Assembly (NCBI GenBank): GCA_030568195.1
Contig: JAJLTO010000001.1
Location: 1-64,000, forward strand
DNA: 64,000 nt
Reading direction: 5' to 3'
DNA from: Dipodascopsis uninucleata var. uninucleata
Lineage: Eukaryota > Ascomycota > Lipomycetes > Lipomycetales > Lipomycetaceae
The notes under the pieces were generated by a model, which did no database searches, had not been told where the DNA came from, and was given only the letters and a program-made list of their open reading frames with translations. Shown piece after piece: positions 49,011 through 61,500 of the stretch. The position numbers and the translations under genes are program-made. Every line of letters begins with the position of its first letter. Positions within the stretch are counted from its first letter, which is position 1.

Positions 49011-51391
49011 ATGGCCACTCCATCAGTATCATTGTTTGCGCGGCAGGAACAGAAAAAGACAAAAGAGCAGCAGCAGGATGGACAGCCAAATCAGCAAGGT
49101 GAAGAAAGCATGCCGCGTCAGCAGCTAACGCCGAATTCAACTGAGCATCGGGTACTTCAGTACCACGACAATGCTGGAGTTTATGCTGACGAGTCAAACC
49201 GAAGTCGCCAAAGCTTACCTTCATTACGTTTGCAAACGTCTCTCTCCAACCAGAAATCGTCGTCACCACCTCTGACGACTATTGTCACAGATCCTTCTAG
49301 CATAAGCAGTACTGGAAATGATTATGTTAGCAATTTTATGTCAGTTGCTAATAGTATACAGAACGAGAAAACATCGCCTTTGCTTTCTAACTCACAATAT
49401 TATCGATCTGCATCTGCTGTCTCTTCAAGTTCTCGTTCGCGATCTTTGTCCTTTGACTCACCTACAGCTCAAACATTTTACAGAGACCTGACACCTTTGC
49501 CCTCGCCGATAGTAACTACTTCGCCCTCGTTTAAGGTCTCATCGATTGCTGGTCCTTATTACGGCCGATCTCCTCCAGCATCTATGAATCTCAGTGTCCA
49601 ATCTGCTGTTCTAGGTGGTGGACAAACTTCGACCACTGGATCTCTTGCCCGGTCAGTTAGTAGGGCTGGGTCACTTCGGGGTCACGTCGACCCTACTCTC
49701 AATGGTATAAGTAATGCCAGTAATGTCGATACTTCGATGGTCGGTTCTGACACCAATGCTTTAAATGTGAAGTCGCAAATGTCAGAGAGCAACACTGATC
49801 TCACTAGTAATCAAACACAAGTATCTCCCTCACAGCCGAGAGTCAAGAAGAGCTATGGCGAACTGTTGTCTTCTTCGTCGGTACCAGCATCTATTTCCAT
49901 CTCTACAGAAGCACACATTGAAGATACGTCAAAGTCTGATTCGAGCGGACTAGGTCTAGGTATTTCTACTCGTCATAAATCGATTACACCTCCTTCTCCA
50001 ACTGAGGAGCAAATTAGAGAACAGAGATTAGTAGAATCAGAAATTGCCGTGGTCACCGAAGATAATGATCGTGGTCATATCGTACCGCGAGAACATATTC
50101 CTCAGTCTTCTAGAACTGATATTGATCCACTCAAGCGTGAGAAGTCTCATGCAAATGAAGAAGTCGAGGACAACGAAATATATGAGGTCTATGAAGAAGT
50201 TACCTTGAGAAAATTGCGTCTTCGTGAAGTTAGATTACTTGGAAAAGGAACATTTTCAAAGGTTGTTTTGGCTACTCAAGATTGGCAAGATGATGGCAAG
50301 AGAACTATTGAATATATGGTATCTGCCAAGTCTGATAACTGTGAAGTAGGAATACTCCAAGAATTACTCAGTGGTGATGGGAAAGAAGACAGGCCTTTGG
50401 AGAAATCATCTCTAGTTGCGGTGAAGATCATAGAACTAACTAGCTCTGGTGGGGCTAGTCGCGAGAGAATTGAGAGCGGCCTCAAAAGAGAAGTTGATAT
50501 TTTGAAGGTGAGTTACAATTGTTGAATTAAATACATAATAGATGTTTCTGGATATGGTATTAACTATGTATTATCTAGAATCTCAATCACCCATGTTTGA
50601 TACACTTAATAGCATTTAATTTAGATACAGACAAAGCGTTGATCGTTCTGCCTTATTGCAGAGGAGGTGATTTGTTTGACTTAGCTACATCTTCTAGGCG
50701 AGTAGAACTGTTACAGCCAGCTACTGTCAAACGATTATTTGGAGAAATTGTATCTGCTGTATTATATCTCCATAATAATCTAATTGTCCATAGAGATTTG
50801 AAACTTGAAAATGTTTTGATGAATGCCACTCAAGATGAACTACTTTCGGCTATCTCTAAGAATGATCCTATAACAACCCTCACTGATTTTGGACTCTCCA
50901 GACGAATTGATCCTGAAAATCCTATGCTTACTACTCGATGTGGCTCTGAAGACTACGCTCCACCGGAGCTCATTATGGGTCAGCCATATGATGGCCGTCA
51001 GACGGATACTTGGGCGCTTGGTGTGCTTTTGTATGCCTTAATGGAGGGTAGATTTCCGTTTGATCCTCCACCAGATATGACTGGAAGTACTAGTAGCTAT
51101 TCGAATGTCTCTAGGAGTAGAGTCAAGCATAGGATCGCCCGAATTGACTGGTCGTGGTACAAATTTCGCTCGAGGTCTGACGAAGATGATGACGATGTTG
51201 ACAATTGTTCAGGTTCGGCAGCTGTTACTACTATCAGTAGTGGAGAAGAAGAGTTTATTAGCATGGATGAGTGGATTGGTGCCAAAAGGATTGTAGAAAT
51301 GTGCCTTCAGCGGAAGGATTCACGAGCGACTCTACAGGAAATATGGAAAACAGATTGGGTACAGGATGGAGTTCGAGATCTGAAATTTTAA
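49011..51391 (+). CDS. fungal Ser/Thr protein kinase with long disordered N-terminus
   Basis: Two exons (49011-50507, 50579-51391) give 769 residues. The first 400 are Ser/Thr/Pro/Gln-rich and probably disordered, with the DLTPLPSP motif seen in a group of fungal kinases. The kinase domain starts near 400. Its Gly-loop is LGKGTFSKV at about 409. A roughly 50-residue insert separates it from VAVKIIE at about 469. Catalytic loop HRDLKLEN is near 569, DFG near 601, and GSEDYAPPELIMGQPYDGRQ is the activation/P+1 segment. All core catalytic residues are present, so it should be active. Relatives include fungal transport- and stress-related kinases, but I cannot assign an exact ortholog. The ATG at 49011 is chosen over an upstream TTG. 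An acidic, Ser-rich insert lies near the C-terminus (SDEDDDDVDNCSGS). Confidence 0.9.
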
Positions 51392-53069
51392 GAGTGTAAT
51401 ATTTTAATATTTTGTATGATATTGGTTTTTTTTTTGTTGTTTCAATCATTCGTTACATTTTTTAGGCATAAGTGACTACGCTATTTATCTTATTGATGGA
51501 ATTTAGTCAATTTCGTTTTGTAATAATCATTTGTTTGTAATAGTACAGCTGAATGCGTCTTTTACTTTTTGTTGTTAATTCCTCCTTTTCTCATTTCTTA
51601 TTTGCTCTTTTTGGTTATCATTGTTGAAACACCGCAGTAGCTTATTCTTTGCTGTGTATTTGCTTTTGCCTACTTCTAATCCACTAAGTGTACTATTCAT
51701 TATATATCAGTTATTATTTGCAGAACATAACCTTTTAGACCAGAATTAACATTCGATATGGATTCATGATATATTTTATATATATATTAAGTAATATACA
51801 GTTCTGATATTAATAAGAATGGGTTTTGATACTCAGAAAGCTCTTGATTATATTAACGTATATGCTATTTTATTTTGAATATTCTTTTGTGAGCACACAA
51901 ATGCAGTGCAGTTTATTATACAGATAAAATGCTTAAGTTCGTCAGTTTCTTAGATATTTACATTCAATCTTCGAAAATTCGAAAAAAAGACTAAAAATCA
52001 TGTTAGCAAGCAAACTACCAGATATGGCACATATCAAATCCTAGATATATCGTCATCCATATAAATCAGATTAGATCAAGTATTTTTTAAAACCCTTCAT
52101 ACGATATCTTACTAAGTCTGCTGATTGTTCTCCATTGATAAAAGTTGTAGAATCACTTAGAAACCAAATTCTGAATTTTCTCCATGTATACGTGATCAGA
52201 CCCAGATATAAATGAGTATAACGGGTTTGAAGAGCAATCCATAAACATTGAGTCAATAAGATTGGATTCTTATATGATTTTACAACTCAATTATACCAAC
52301 GAAATGCAAACAAAATAACTCAATAATAACAATATCTCGGACCTTTTACTAGCTCATCAAATTAAATAAAAATTTCCCTTGCTATAGACATCTTCTCCTA
52401 CTCTAGAAAATAAAATCTTGTTATTCACTCACCAAGAACAAAAGCAATCGCGAGCGTCTCCGCCTATTTCAAAGTGACTAGCCTGAAAAAAGCATATCAA
52501 GAATCTCTATAATATATCAATCTAATCGATAAATAGTCGAATTCCTGAATAAAAGCCAATAAACGTTAAAATGAGCGGAAATAAAGGAGAAAAATCAGCA
52601 AACAGGTTTATGTTGTGACTAAGCCAAAGGCATAAATTTACGCTGTGGCTCTATTTTGTGTTGATGCTAAAGCTCTTGTAGCACATAACAGAATTAATTA
52701 ATTGTTGTCTAGAAATGGGTTTTTGGCTTACTACAGAAAATTGATTCTACAATCCCAAATCTACCCAAAGAAAATCAGATTATAAATGGCACGAAATTCG
52801 CCCAGCATTTCGAAAATTCAAGTTTAATCTTTGGATGTCACCTGTATTAAGGTTAGGTGATCTATTTTTCAACGACTGGAGTTTTGACAGGCAAGGAGAA
52901 ACAAGTACTAGACTGTCTATAAGAACTTGTCGATAATTTAAAATACAGCCTATGCGTGCACTTTCGGCCTGAATCTCAGAAATTTGGAATATCTTATGTT
53001 ATAACGACAAAAGCGAATATATTTGGTACTGCAGTTAGAAGTTAAGAGGTATACCGGAAAATTGTCATT
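51392..53069. other. intergenic, no gene seen
   Basis: About 1.7 kb. The T-rich left end is the kinase 3' flank and the right end the NC2-alpha promoter. No supportable frame, RNA gene or repeat is seen in between. Confidence 0.55.
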
Positions 53070-53584
53070 ATGGATCAGGCTGAATTGAATAAGACCAGCA
53101 ACGTGCCTGTTATTAAGACGCGCTTCCCTGTGGTAAATTTATATGCGATTGTGATAGACTGGATAATTGACTAATGAATAATTTCTGCAGGCGCGAATAA
53201 AGAAGATTATGCAGGCTGATGACGATATCGGTAAAGTTGCGCAAGCAACACCACTAGTAGTAGGTAAGTAGAAGGGTAATTTCGTGTCTTCTTTGAATCA
53301 TATCATATAACTAACTTTTTGATTTTTTGCATTAAGCGAAGGCATTGGAGTTATTCATGGTTGCGTTGGTAGAGGAGTCTTGTAATCAAGCACGTCAGCG
53401 CAATGCGAAGAGAGTAAGCCCATCACATTTGAAGCAGGCAGTTTTGAGTACAGAGCAATTTGATTTCCTTGCAGATATTGTGAGCAAGTATCCTGATCCT
53501 GTTGCTGTAGGTATTGGAGAAGGAAAGGATGAGGGAGGTCGAGGAGGTCGAGGAGGCGGTAGAAGGAAGAAACGCGAAGAATAG
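53070..53584 (+). CDS. BUR6: NC2-alpha (DRAP1/Bur6), histone-fold transcription corepressor
   Basis: Forms the NC2 heterodimer with NC2-beta (Dr1), which clamps TBP on promoters and blocks TFIIA/TFIIB binding. Three exons (53070-53132, 53191-53263, 53337-53584) give 127 residues. The histone fold is almost the whole protein: IKTRFPVARIKKIMQADDDI, GKVAQATPLVVAKALELFMV, then NAKRVSPSHLKQAVLSTEQF and FDFLADIVSKYPDP. These stretches set NC2-alpha apart from the related CENP-T, CHRAC and NF-YC folds. The C-terminus is a short Gly/Arg-rich tail (EGGRGGRGGGRRKKREE), where longer homologues carry extra sequence. The introns are 58 and 73 bp. Confidence 0.94.
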
Positions 53585-54897
53585 CCGATATTCTTTTTCC
53601 CATATGTTAAAATGTATTATTGTAAAATATTTTCCTCTTTTTAGTTATATCTGTTTATGTTTATGAATCAATGTTAAAATGTAATGCTGCTTCAATTAGT
53701 GTACTATTATGAAATTTAATGACTTGTGTAACCTGTGTAATTTTTCGTTATTCTGTTCAGTTGCATTATTTCGATCGTTGTCTTCATTCCCGAAGTCCTG
53801 CTAAATTCCAATTATAGATCTAAGCTTCAGTAGTATATAAATTTTTCTACTTTCCTGACCATATCTAGATTTAAATGGGTCTTTGATTTTTAATTTGATG
53901 ATTTCTAACAAAGCGAATTCTGCTGATTATCATCATATTGTATATAATTGTGGTGCAATATCAATATCGATATATAAGCCGCACATGGTATTGATGGTGT
54001 ATGAAGATCCAGATTCATTTTACAGGTATCTACAAGGATATTTAGTAGAATTAAGGCAAAAGATATCATAGTTTTGAATGGAATAATTATTCGACAGTGT
54101 TTAGACTCGCATCTTTCAATTCATAGGGTGTTTGCCTACATAGTTATAAATAGTTAATCTAAATGATGAATTTGATTCGTTCATTGCGCTTGAGAGCAGA
54201 AGTTATCATATATCCATTGAACAACCCGCTGCTTTGGGTGCATACTCGTGGGCGACGTGGCTCATCGCGTAAAACGTCGAAATCGCAGAGCTATATGGTC
54301 TTCATTTTATAGGATCTGATGTGAATGGTCTCTCAAGAAGGCTATTTGGTGCTCACAAAGTACTAGCCATCTAAAAGAGTATATGAAAGTCTGTTTATTT
54401 GACTATTTATTAAACATCTCTATCATAATACTGACAAAGACATGGTTTAGTGTTCGATATTTGCATTCAGTGTGTCGAGAAGAGTTGTTGAAAGAAAGTT
54501 TAAAAAGTTATGCATAACAGATCTTTGACGATACGATGCTACAACATCAAGAGCACTATCTAGACATCGATTAGTCTCTTGTAGTACTAGCTAATGAAGA
54601 TAAAATTACTGTATTGTACAGTATGAAAACTACCTTGGACAGACATAGATGATATCCAAAAGATAGGCTGAGTTATTACATAGGTTCACTGAAGCTTGCA
54701 TTTAATATAGTGTATCGGAGCCGCATAGGTTTCTGCAAACTCTGCGATATGCCAGCAATACATGGCTACAGTATATTCAGTTTTATAAGATAAAAAACCA
54801 GTAAAAATTATAGAATAGCGACCCTCGTCTGTAAATTTAATACTGGTACAATAGATATAGTACTCATAGACCAGGGCGTACGTACGCATTTATAGGA
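53585..54897. other. intergenic, no gene seen
   Basis: About 1.3 kb. A short, locally GC-richer patch near 54225-54290 reads openly on the minus strand for about 25 codons but has no family I can name. The right end should hold the promoter of the carrier gene. Confidence 0.5.
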
Positions 54898-56262
54898 ATG
54901 CCTAAAGATTTATTATTAGAGAGAAATAGTCTTACTATCACCAATGGCTCTTCAATAACGAAGTCGAGTATCGATGCATCAAAAAATCTAGACGCAACTA
55001 AGAGAGAGAGGCAACAGAGACAGGGAAATCAATATGTGGGAGCCGCTACTGCTGGTACTAGAGCCATCTTGTCACAGATGGTTGCCTTTTATACGCGGAT
55101 ACCTGTCAAACTATTTAGGCCTACAAGGGTTGACTACATGGTAGTGCCCCGAGCTATCAATCCGGCTTACAAACAAAATCTTCCATGGAGCTTTGGCACG
55201 CATTCTACTCTCGCTCTTCTCACACATGCTGTTAAGGAGCATGGATGGGGTATACTATTCAATCAAGGTGAGGTTAAACTCATTATCTTTTGAGAGAAAA
55301 TGTTCTAACCTGCTTTGTCAATCATAACAGTCTTTCCTCCTCTCATTGCAAACTCGTTAGTAGGTGTTATTTTATACACTACTTATTTAACAGCTCTTCC
55401 GGTTTTTTCAGAGCATTTAGTGAAAGCATCGTCATATGATTCTTTTGCACCGACATCCGATGTCTTAACGGCTAAACAGACATTTTTAGCAGGATTTTGT
55501 GCGGGCGGTGCACAGTCCGTAGCTGCCGCGCCTCTAGATGCAATCTTCACAAGATTCTCGGTTTCTGAACTGCTCAGTTCATCGGAAGAACAGCAAGGAC
55601 GGTATAAATCCATGTGGAGATATGGTGCAGAGAAACTTAAAGACGTTGGTATCAGGGGTGTTTTTGCTGGATTTGGATTGTCCTTTGTAAAAGAGGCACT
55701 TGGATTTGGACTTTTTTTTGCAACGTTTGAGGGCGTTCGTCAGTGGTCTTATGATAAAATTGTACATGGATATCAGGCACCTATTCCAAAATACGTAGAT
55801 CGCCGTAGCGATGTTCAAAATGCAAAAATATCGGAAAAGCCGTCGGCCGCTATATATCCACTGATGATCATAGTAGCTGGTGCTGCGGCAACTACTGCCC
55901 TACAAATTGTGCATTATCCACTGACAAAGCTTCAGACTCTGCAATTCTCGATATTGGAAGGAATTGATTTTAACAATTCCAATGAAAATAATTCTAATAA
56001 GTCGTCAAAAAAGCCATCTACGTTATTTGGAAAGACTACATTCGGCACATACTACAATGTATACAGGGAAGTATTTCGACAAGCCAAAGCCCTCAAAAAC
56101 GTCGGATACCACAAAAGTTGGGTGAGATGGCTTTATAAAGGATGGCTCCGAAATACAGTCACCACTTTACCTTCCAGCAGTATTGGTCTTTTCGTGTTCG
56201 AAATAATGCGTATACGATATGTGGAGGAAACTGGATTAAGTTATGACACATTTGAGCCTTGA
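54898..56262 (+). CDS. divergent mitochondrial carrier family protein
   Basis: Two exons (54898-55267, 55331-56262) give 433 residues. Carrier-like repeats are visible: FLAGFCAGGAQSVAAAPLDA followed by an amphipathic segment, then YKSMWRYGAEKLKDVGIRGV (typical of the loop of a carrier repeat), FAGFGLSFVKEALGFGLFFA, VAGAAATTALQIVHYPLTKL and WLYKGWLRNTVTTLPSSSIG. The canonical Pro-x-Asp-x-x-Lys/Arg signature is degenerate: PLDAIF in one repeat and PLTKLQ in another. The N-terminal 100 residues are unusual, with a polar, possibly presequence-like stretch and only a weak first repeat. Substrate cannot be assigned, and the degenerate signatures suggest a non-transporting or altered role. The gene converges with the RNA-binding protein gene, about 150 bp away. 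Confidence 0.83.
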
Positions 56263-56416
56263 ACAACCAGTTTCTCCACTTCCTTGTAAATAGTACCACA
56301 ATTTATTTAATCTTACAATTTAGTAAGGTTTACATGTATCCAGGAGAAACTAAGTCTATGTGCATAGCATTATAATTGACTGTTTGTTATTCAAATACAT
56401 CTGTCACTGGACGCCA

Positions 56417-57391
56417 CTACTTTCGCTTCTTGTATTGAGCCTCTTTCAATATATTTGACGTAGGTCTGTCGTAAGGCTTAGCACCTTTTACTGACTTCGA
56501 TTTGATCTCTGTTTGTGCTTTACGTAAAAGAACGGGATGACTGCCGATGTATTTGCCATTCATCTCTTTGAAAGCTTTCAAATAATCCTCCGGGTCTTTA
56601 AAAGCTACAAAACCATAACCTTTATTTTTATCTGTTTTTTTATCTTTGATCACTCTTGCCTTAGATATAGATGGATATCTGCCGAATGCTTTCAATAGTG
56701 AATCGTCCGATACATCTCCTCCTAGATTGCCAACAAACAATCTGAAGTGAGAGGGATCCCATTCTAATAACGTTGGATCCTCCCATTTTCTACCGCCACC
56801 TTCACGAATGACAGTTAATCTCTTACCATCAGGGCCTATCGTTGATGCAGTTACAGAGGGCAATGATGATAACGTATTTGCGCTTGATCCACCTGAAATT
56901 CCCGAGCCCCCGTTGTCTCTTGACGCAGATTCGAGATTTTGGGGCACATATATGGATTGCTGAGTCGCTATTGCCGCTTCGTAGCTTGCATCATATCCAG
57001 CTCCATTCGGCACATAACTTGTTTGATTTGTTTTATCTCGACCGCTCCTTCCAAAATATGGCGCTTGATGAGAACCGGCAACCATACCGATAGCTACATC
57101 AGTGTCATATGCCGTTCCACCGCGACTGCTAGCAGTAACACTGTTATTCTGATAATTATACTTTCGGTTGCTGTGAACTCCATCACCGTTTCCACGTCCA
57201 AGGCCGGAGCTATCAGATGTACCCGCTGCATAATGCCTCATATAACTCCCTTGATTTGTGCCATAATTAGAATGTCCATCTGATCTTGCGTATGGTCGAC
57301 TCCTGAAGCTTTGATTATCGTTACTATTGTGATTATAGCTGTTATTACTACTATTGTGGCCTCTAGTTCTTGAATTGGAATTATTACTCAT
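56417..57391 (-). CDS. RBM42: RBM42-like RNA-binding protein
   Basis: Single exon, 324 residues. The N-terminal two thirds are Asn/Ser/Gly/Tyr-rich and probably disordered. The RRM is at about residues 205-290, preceded by the family lead-in KWEDPTLLEWDPSHFRLFVG. RNP2 is LFVGNL, RNP1 is KGYGFVAF (with DKNKG before it), and EMNGKYIGSHPVLLRKA follows. The basic C-terminus is EAQYKKRK. This lead-in and RRM are diagnostic of RBM42, found with spliceosome and mRNA-binding complexes. The ATG at 57391 (MSNNSNSRTRG) is chosen over an upstream CTG. The gene diverges from INO80 with a wide gap. Confidence 0.89.
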   Translation of the reverse strand: MSNNSNSRTRGHNSSNNSYNHNSNDNQSFRSRPYARSDGHSNYGTNQGSYMRHYAAGTSDSSGLGRGNGDGVHSNRKYNYQNNSVTASSRGGTAYDTDVAIGMVAGSHQAPYFGRSGRDKTNQTSYVPNGAGYDASYEAAIATQQSIYVPQNLESASRDNGGSGISGGSSANTLSSLPSVTASTIGPDGKRLTVIREGGGRKWEDPTLLEWDPSHFRLFVGNLGGDVSDDSLLKAFGRYPSISKARVIKDKKTDKNKGYGFVAFKDPEDYLKAFKEMNGKYIGSHPVLLRKAQTEIKSKSVKGAKPYDRPTSNILKEAQYKKRK

Positions 57392-58546
57392 TTCAGTCAA
57401 CAGGAAAGACCTAAAAATGAAAGTTACCTTCCGATTTACGCTCCCGTTAATAATTTATTTGATTGTCTGAATTCTTGTCGAATACAAGCAAATTCTCTCA
57501 CACTCACCCTTTCTAAGATGTTGAAGATTATTAAATCAGTCTTACAGCGTTCAAGGGATTTGTAGTAATAATTAAACATTACCACGTGATTAAGCATCTT
57601 TAAGCGGATCTAGGGTAAAAATACTTAATTCTATTCTGACCATGCAAAAACTAACTGGTGAGCAGAATTGTTACAGCAGAAAGATTCGCATATGTAAGAT
57701 AAATACCAAGACGATAAAAAAGGTAGCGTAGATATTTGGTGTAGAGATAATAATAGATAGTTGTTGAATAAAAGCAATATGAAGTAAATGATAATTTTCT
57801 TCCAGATGTGCTTCTAAATAAATAGCGGGTAAAAGGTCAAATAGTTTAGTTGGTTTGGGCTTTTTGAGATGGCAGAAGGAGGCAAAAATACTAAAAGACG
57901 AATAAAGAGGTGAAATTAGAACTTATAGGAGGAGGCGAAGGAGGAAAATAATAACATCAATCTCAGCGCCGCGGATTATATCTTTTGTCGTCACTTTGCT
58001 AAAGAAGAGAAAGGCGAAGACTCGACTCGAAAAAAAAAATATTTGTTAGGTCCAAGCAGATAAGATATTACTATAGTAGTAGATAATATCTCGAGACGGA
58101 ATTATTGATTGATAAATAATTCGATAGATTCGTTGATCTTAGGGACAGGAGGCCGAGGTCCTCCAAGCGGATAGGTGATAGAGTAGACTTGGATATAGAT
58201 TCAGCTGTTTTGCTATTGTGACCACGGCCATCTACTCGCCGCTCTCAAAGATATTCATAAATTTATACGCGACGTAGACCGCAGAATTAAGCGAGTACCA
58301 ACTGGAAGTTACTTAGAATTTCTGTGTATGGAGGCTACTCAACCGGGGTTGACTAGCAGATAAATTTTCACAAGGAGGTCTGCAAAGCTGACCTCAATGC
58401 AGATATAAAACTAAGCGATCAGAATCATTACTAAGTAATCTTTGAAAGAGTTGTCAGTGCACGATAGATCAAGATATCGTATCAGTGTAAATATTGCTTT
58501 CGCTTAACATAATTTATCAAGAGTGAAAGAGCCATTTGTACCGCCT
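57392..58546. promoter_or_regulatory. divergent intergenic region RBM42 / INO80 with purine-rich leader
   Basis: About 1.15 kb between two diverging start codons. A strand-asymmetric, A/G-rich stretch at about 57866-57953 (GGAGG and GAAGGAGG repeats) lies within it and probably in the INO80 leader or promoter. No gene is seen. Confidence 0.5.
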
Positions 58547-61500
58547 ATGGAGATGGAAATTTCATCGGGTCGCGGACGACAAGAAACAAACGACAGTATG
58601 ACTGAGGAACTAAGTAGTCAAACCGTGAGTATATTAGTTGATTAAAAATAAAATTTATTGTTAGCATAGCGGTGCTTGATTTACGAATGGCTTTAGAGTG
58701 TGCGATTAAAAAGTTTTAGATGTCGGGCTGGTTTGCAGTTGAAAAGAGATGGTGTTTTCATAATGAGGTAGATGGCTAAAGATACATACCAACTGATGAA
58801 GATGTGTGACTTGAAGGCTTCCATCATTAATCGGATATAGGGCCTAAGACATTTCTTATCATTGCTTGAATCCAGCAGAATTATATTTTGTATTTAAATA
58901 TATGATTACTGAAGTTTTGTGATACTCTGCATTGAAATAATCTGACGCTATCCTTTTTTCCTCTTGGGCCATAAGCACCACTGTATGCAGGACTGAAAAT
59001 TTTTGAGATATTGCTAACTCTTGATATTGTTATATATAGTCTCAAGGAAACCGAGGAGCAATGTCGATTATGTCACTATTAAATAATGAAGATATGGCTC
59101 CTTCGTCACCGTTGCCAGTTTCAGGTGCGTCTCCTGATCCTTCGTCCTCTCATCTGGATCCTGAGGCATCACCAACACAAGCATCTACAGCACCAAACAT
59201 ATCATCCGCAGCTCAACTATTGTCCAAAACGACATCCGGAAATTCACGATCAGCCGACGTATTAGGAATACCTTCGGCAAACACAGCAAAGAAAAGGTCG
59301 CGGAAAAGCTCGCGTGTGCAAGAAGATCATGACGAAGATTACTATCCCTCAAAAGCCGCAAAGAAACGACGGAAACGCTCATCACCGGCTCCAGCTGCTA
59401 CTCCTGTGTCTATTGCTTCAAAATCTAAGCAGGATGATTTAAATGGTAATATAAATAATAGTGCTGGAAACTTTGATCCTGATGAAACAGAAACTAGCTC
59501 TGGTGGTGGCCATGACAATGACTCAGTTATTGCTGTTAATACATCGGCATCTAATAATAATAATGGCAATCGTCGACGTCGTAGTGGAGCATCAACTAGA
59601 CGAACGCGAGCATCCTCTCCAAATATGTCTGGTTTGGAGTCTTCTGAAGATGACAATGTGAATGTGGATGACGATATTCGGTTCGCAGCGGAAAAAGATC
59701 AGTATATTAATTCTCTGAAGAGAAGGATGCAGTCGATTACAGAGCTTGCAAATGATACTCGGCTGCAGAAACGTACCGATTTTCAAAATAATCAACTTGA
59801 TCATTATCAAATTGCTACAGTTTGTGGACGTGACCATGCTCGAGACTTTTTTCGTGAAGATGCAATGGCATATGTTCTACGTGAAGAAGAGGAACTCGAG
59901 AAGGAACGCAAGCGAAAAGCTAGACAAGATCAGAAAAAGAGAAAACGGTGGGACAAAGGTGGAAAGACAGGTGATAATTTACATCCGGAATCGGGTGTAA
60001 ATGGCGAAGCTCTTGTCGATGATGATACTGATGGAATTGCCAATGGCTCTAAACTAGACGATAATTTAGATGCCGCTGGCGGTGAAGAGAATGGTGATAA
60101 GCCTAAAAAGTCAGCAAAGAAATCGCGATCTAAAGAATCGAATAAGTCTAGAGGAGAAAAGAAAGAGAAAAGAAGAAAGTCAGTTAAGGAAGAGCCTAAA
60201 GATTCTTCGGAAGTTGTAGCAGATAGTAAGGTAGATGGTACTGATGTTAATGCAGAAGTGGTTCCTCCTACAAAGAAGAAACCGAAGCGAAAGCCTAAAC
60301 CATCTGCAGCATCGATCGGCGACGGTGTTGAAGGTGTTAACGAGAAGTCTGTGGAAGGAGGCCCTCCTGTCAAAATCACAATACCTTCTAAGAAGAAAAG
60401 TAAGGCTAAGGAAAAGGCTGAGAAAGCAGCCGCCGAGAAAGCAGAAAAAGAAAGAGCTGAAAGGGAAAGAGCTGAAAAGGAACCCAAGAATGAGATGCCT
60501 TCTGCACGTGAAATTAAAATGTATGCAAAGAGCTATAATAATATGTATGATGCTATCTGGAGGGATATCGCACGTAAAGATATACCTAAAGTTGCACGTA
60601 TTGTTACTAGTTCTGTAAATATCAAGCAAGTTAACGCTAGGAAAACAGCTCAATTAGCTGTCAAAGAAGCTCGAAGATGGCAGTTTAGAACCAATAAGAA
60701 TGTGAAGGATTTACAGGGTAAAGCTCGCAGGGCTATGCGTGAAATGCTGGTATACTGGAAGCGTAATGAGCGCGAGGAGCGTGATTCGAGACGACGTGCT
60801 GAGAAGGAAGCTTTAGATCGTGCTAAGAAGGAAGAAGAGCAGCGAGAAGCCAGGCGCCAAGCTCGCAAACTGAATTTCTTGATCACACAAACGGAACTCT
60901 ATTCACATTTCATTGGTCGCAAAATCAAAACCGATGAGATTGAGCAGGGTTCCTCAGGTGATGATATTGCCACTGATGAGCAGGAATCGAAGATACAGAA
61001 ACAGGCGGCGGCTGAACAACAAGCATCTGCTGTTGAAGAGGCTAAAATCATCGATGGTAAGAGAAGAGATATTTCCGAGCTTGACTTTGATGAAGCTGAT
61101 GACGAGGCTCTTCGTCATGCAGCAATGCAGAATGCACATGATGCTGTGACTGCTGCTCAATCGAGAGCAAAGACATTCGATAAACGAGCTGCTCAAGATT
61201 CAATGGACGAAGAAACAGGCGAGATGAATTTCCAGAATCCAACAACTCTTGGTGAAATTGAAATCCCGCAGCCTAAGCTGCTTTCGTGTACACTCAAGGG
61301 ATATCAACTGAAGGGTCTTAATTGGCTTGTAAATCTATATGAACAGGGAATTAATGGTATTTTGGCTGATGAGATGGGTCTTGGAAAAACAGTACAAAGT
61401 ATATCGGTCATGGCATATCTTGCTGAGACTCATAATATATGGGGACCTTTTCTTGTTATCGCACCTGCTTCAACGCTTCATAATTGGCAACAGGAGATTT

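Noticed and set aside
59185-61245. Several long minus-strand frames, rich in Ser, Phe and Leu, within INO80
   Set aside because: They are mirror images of the Lys/Glu-rich and Ser-rich INO80 coding sequence.
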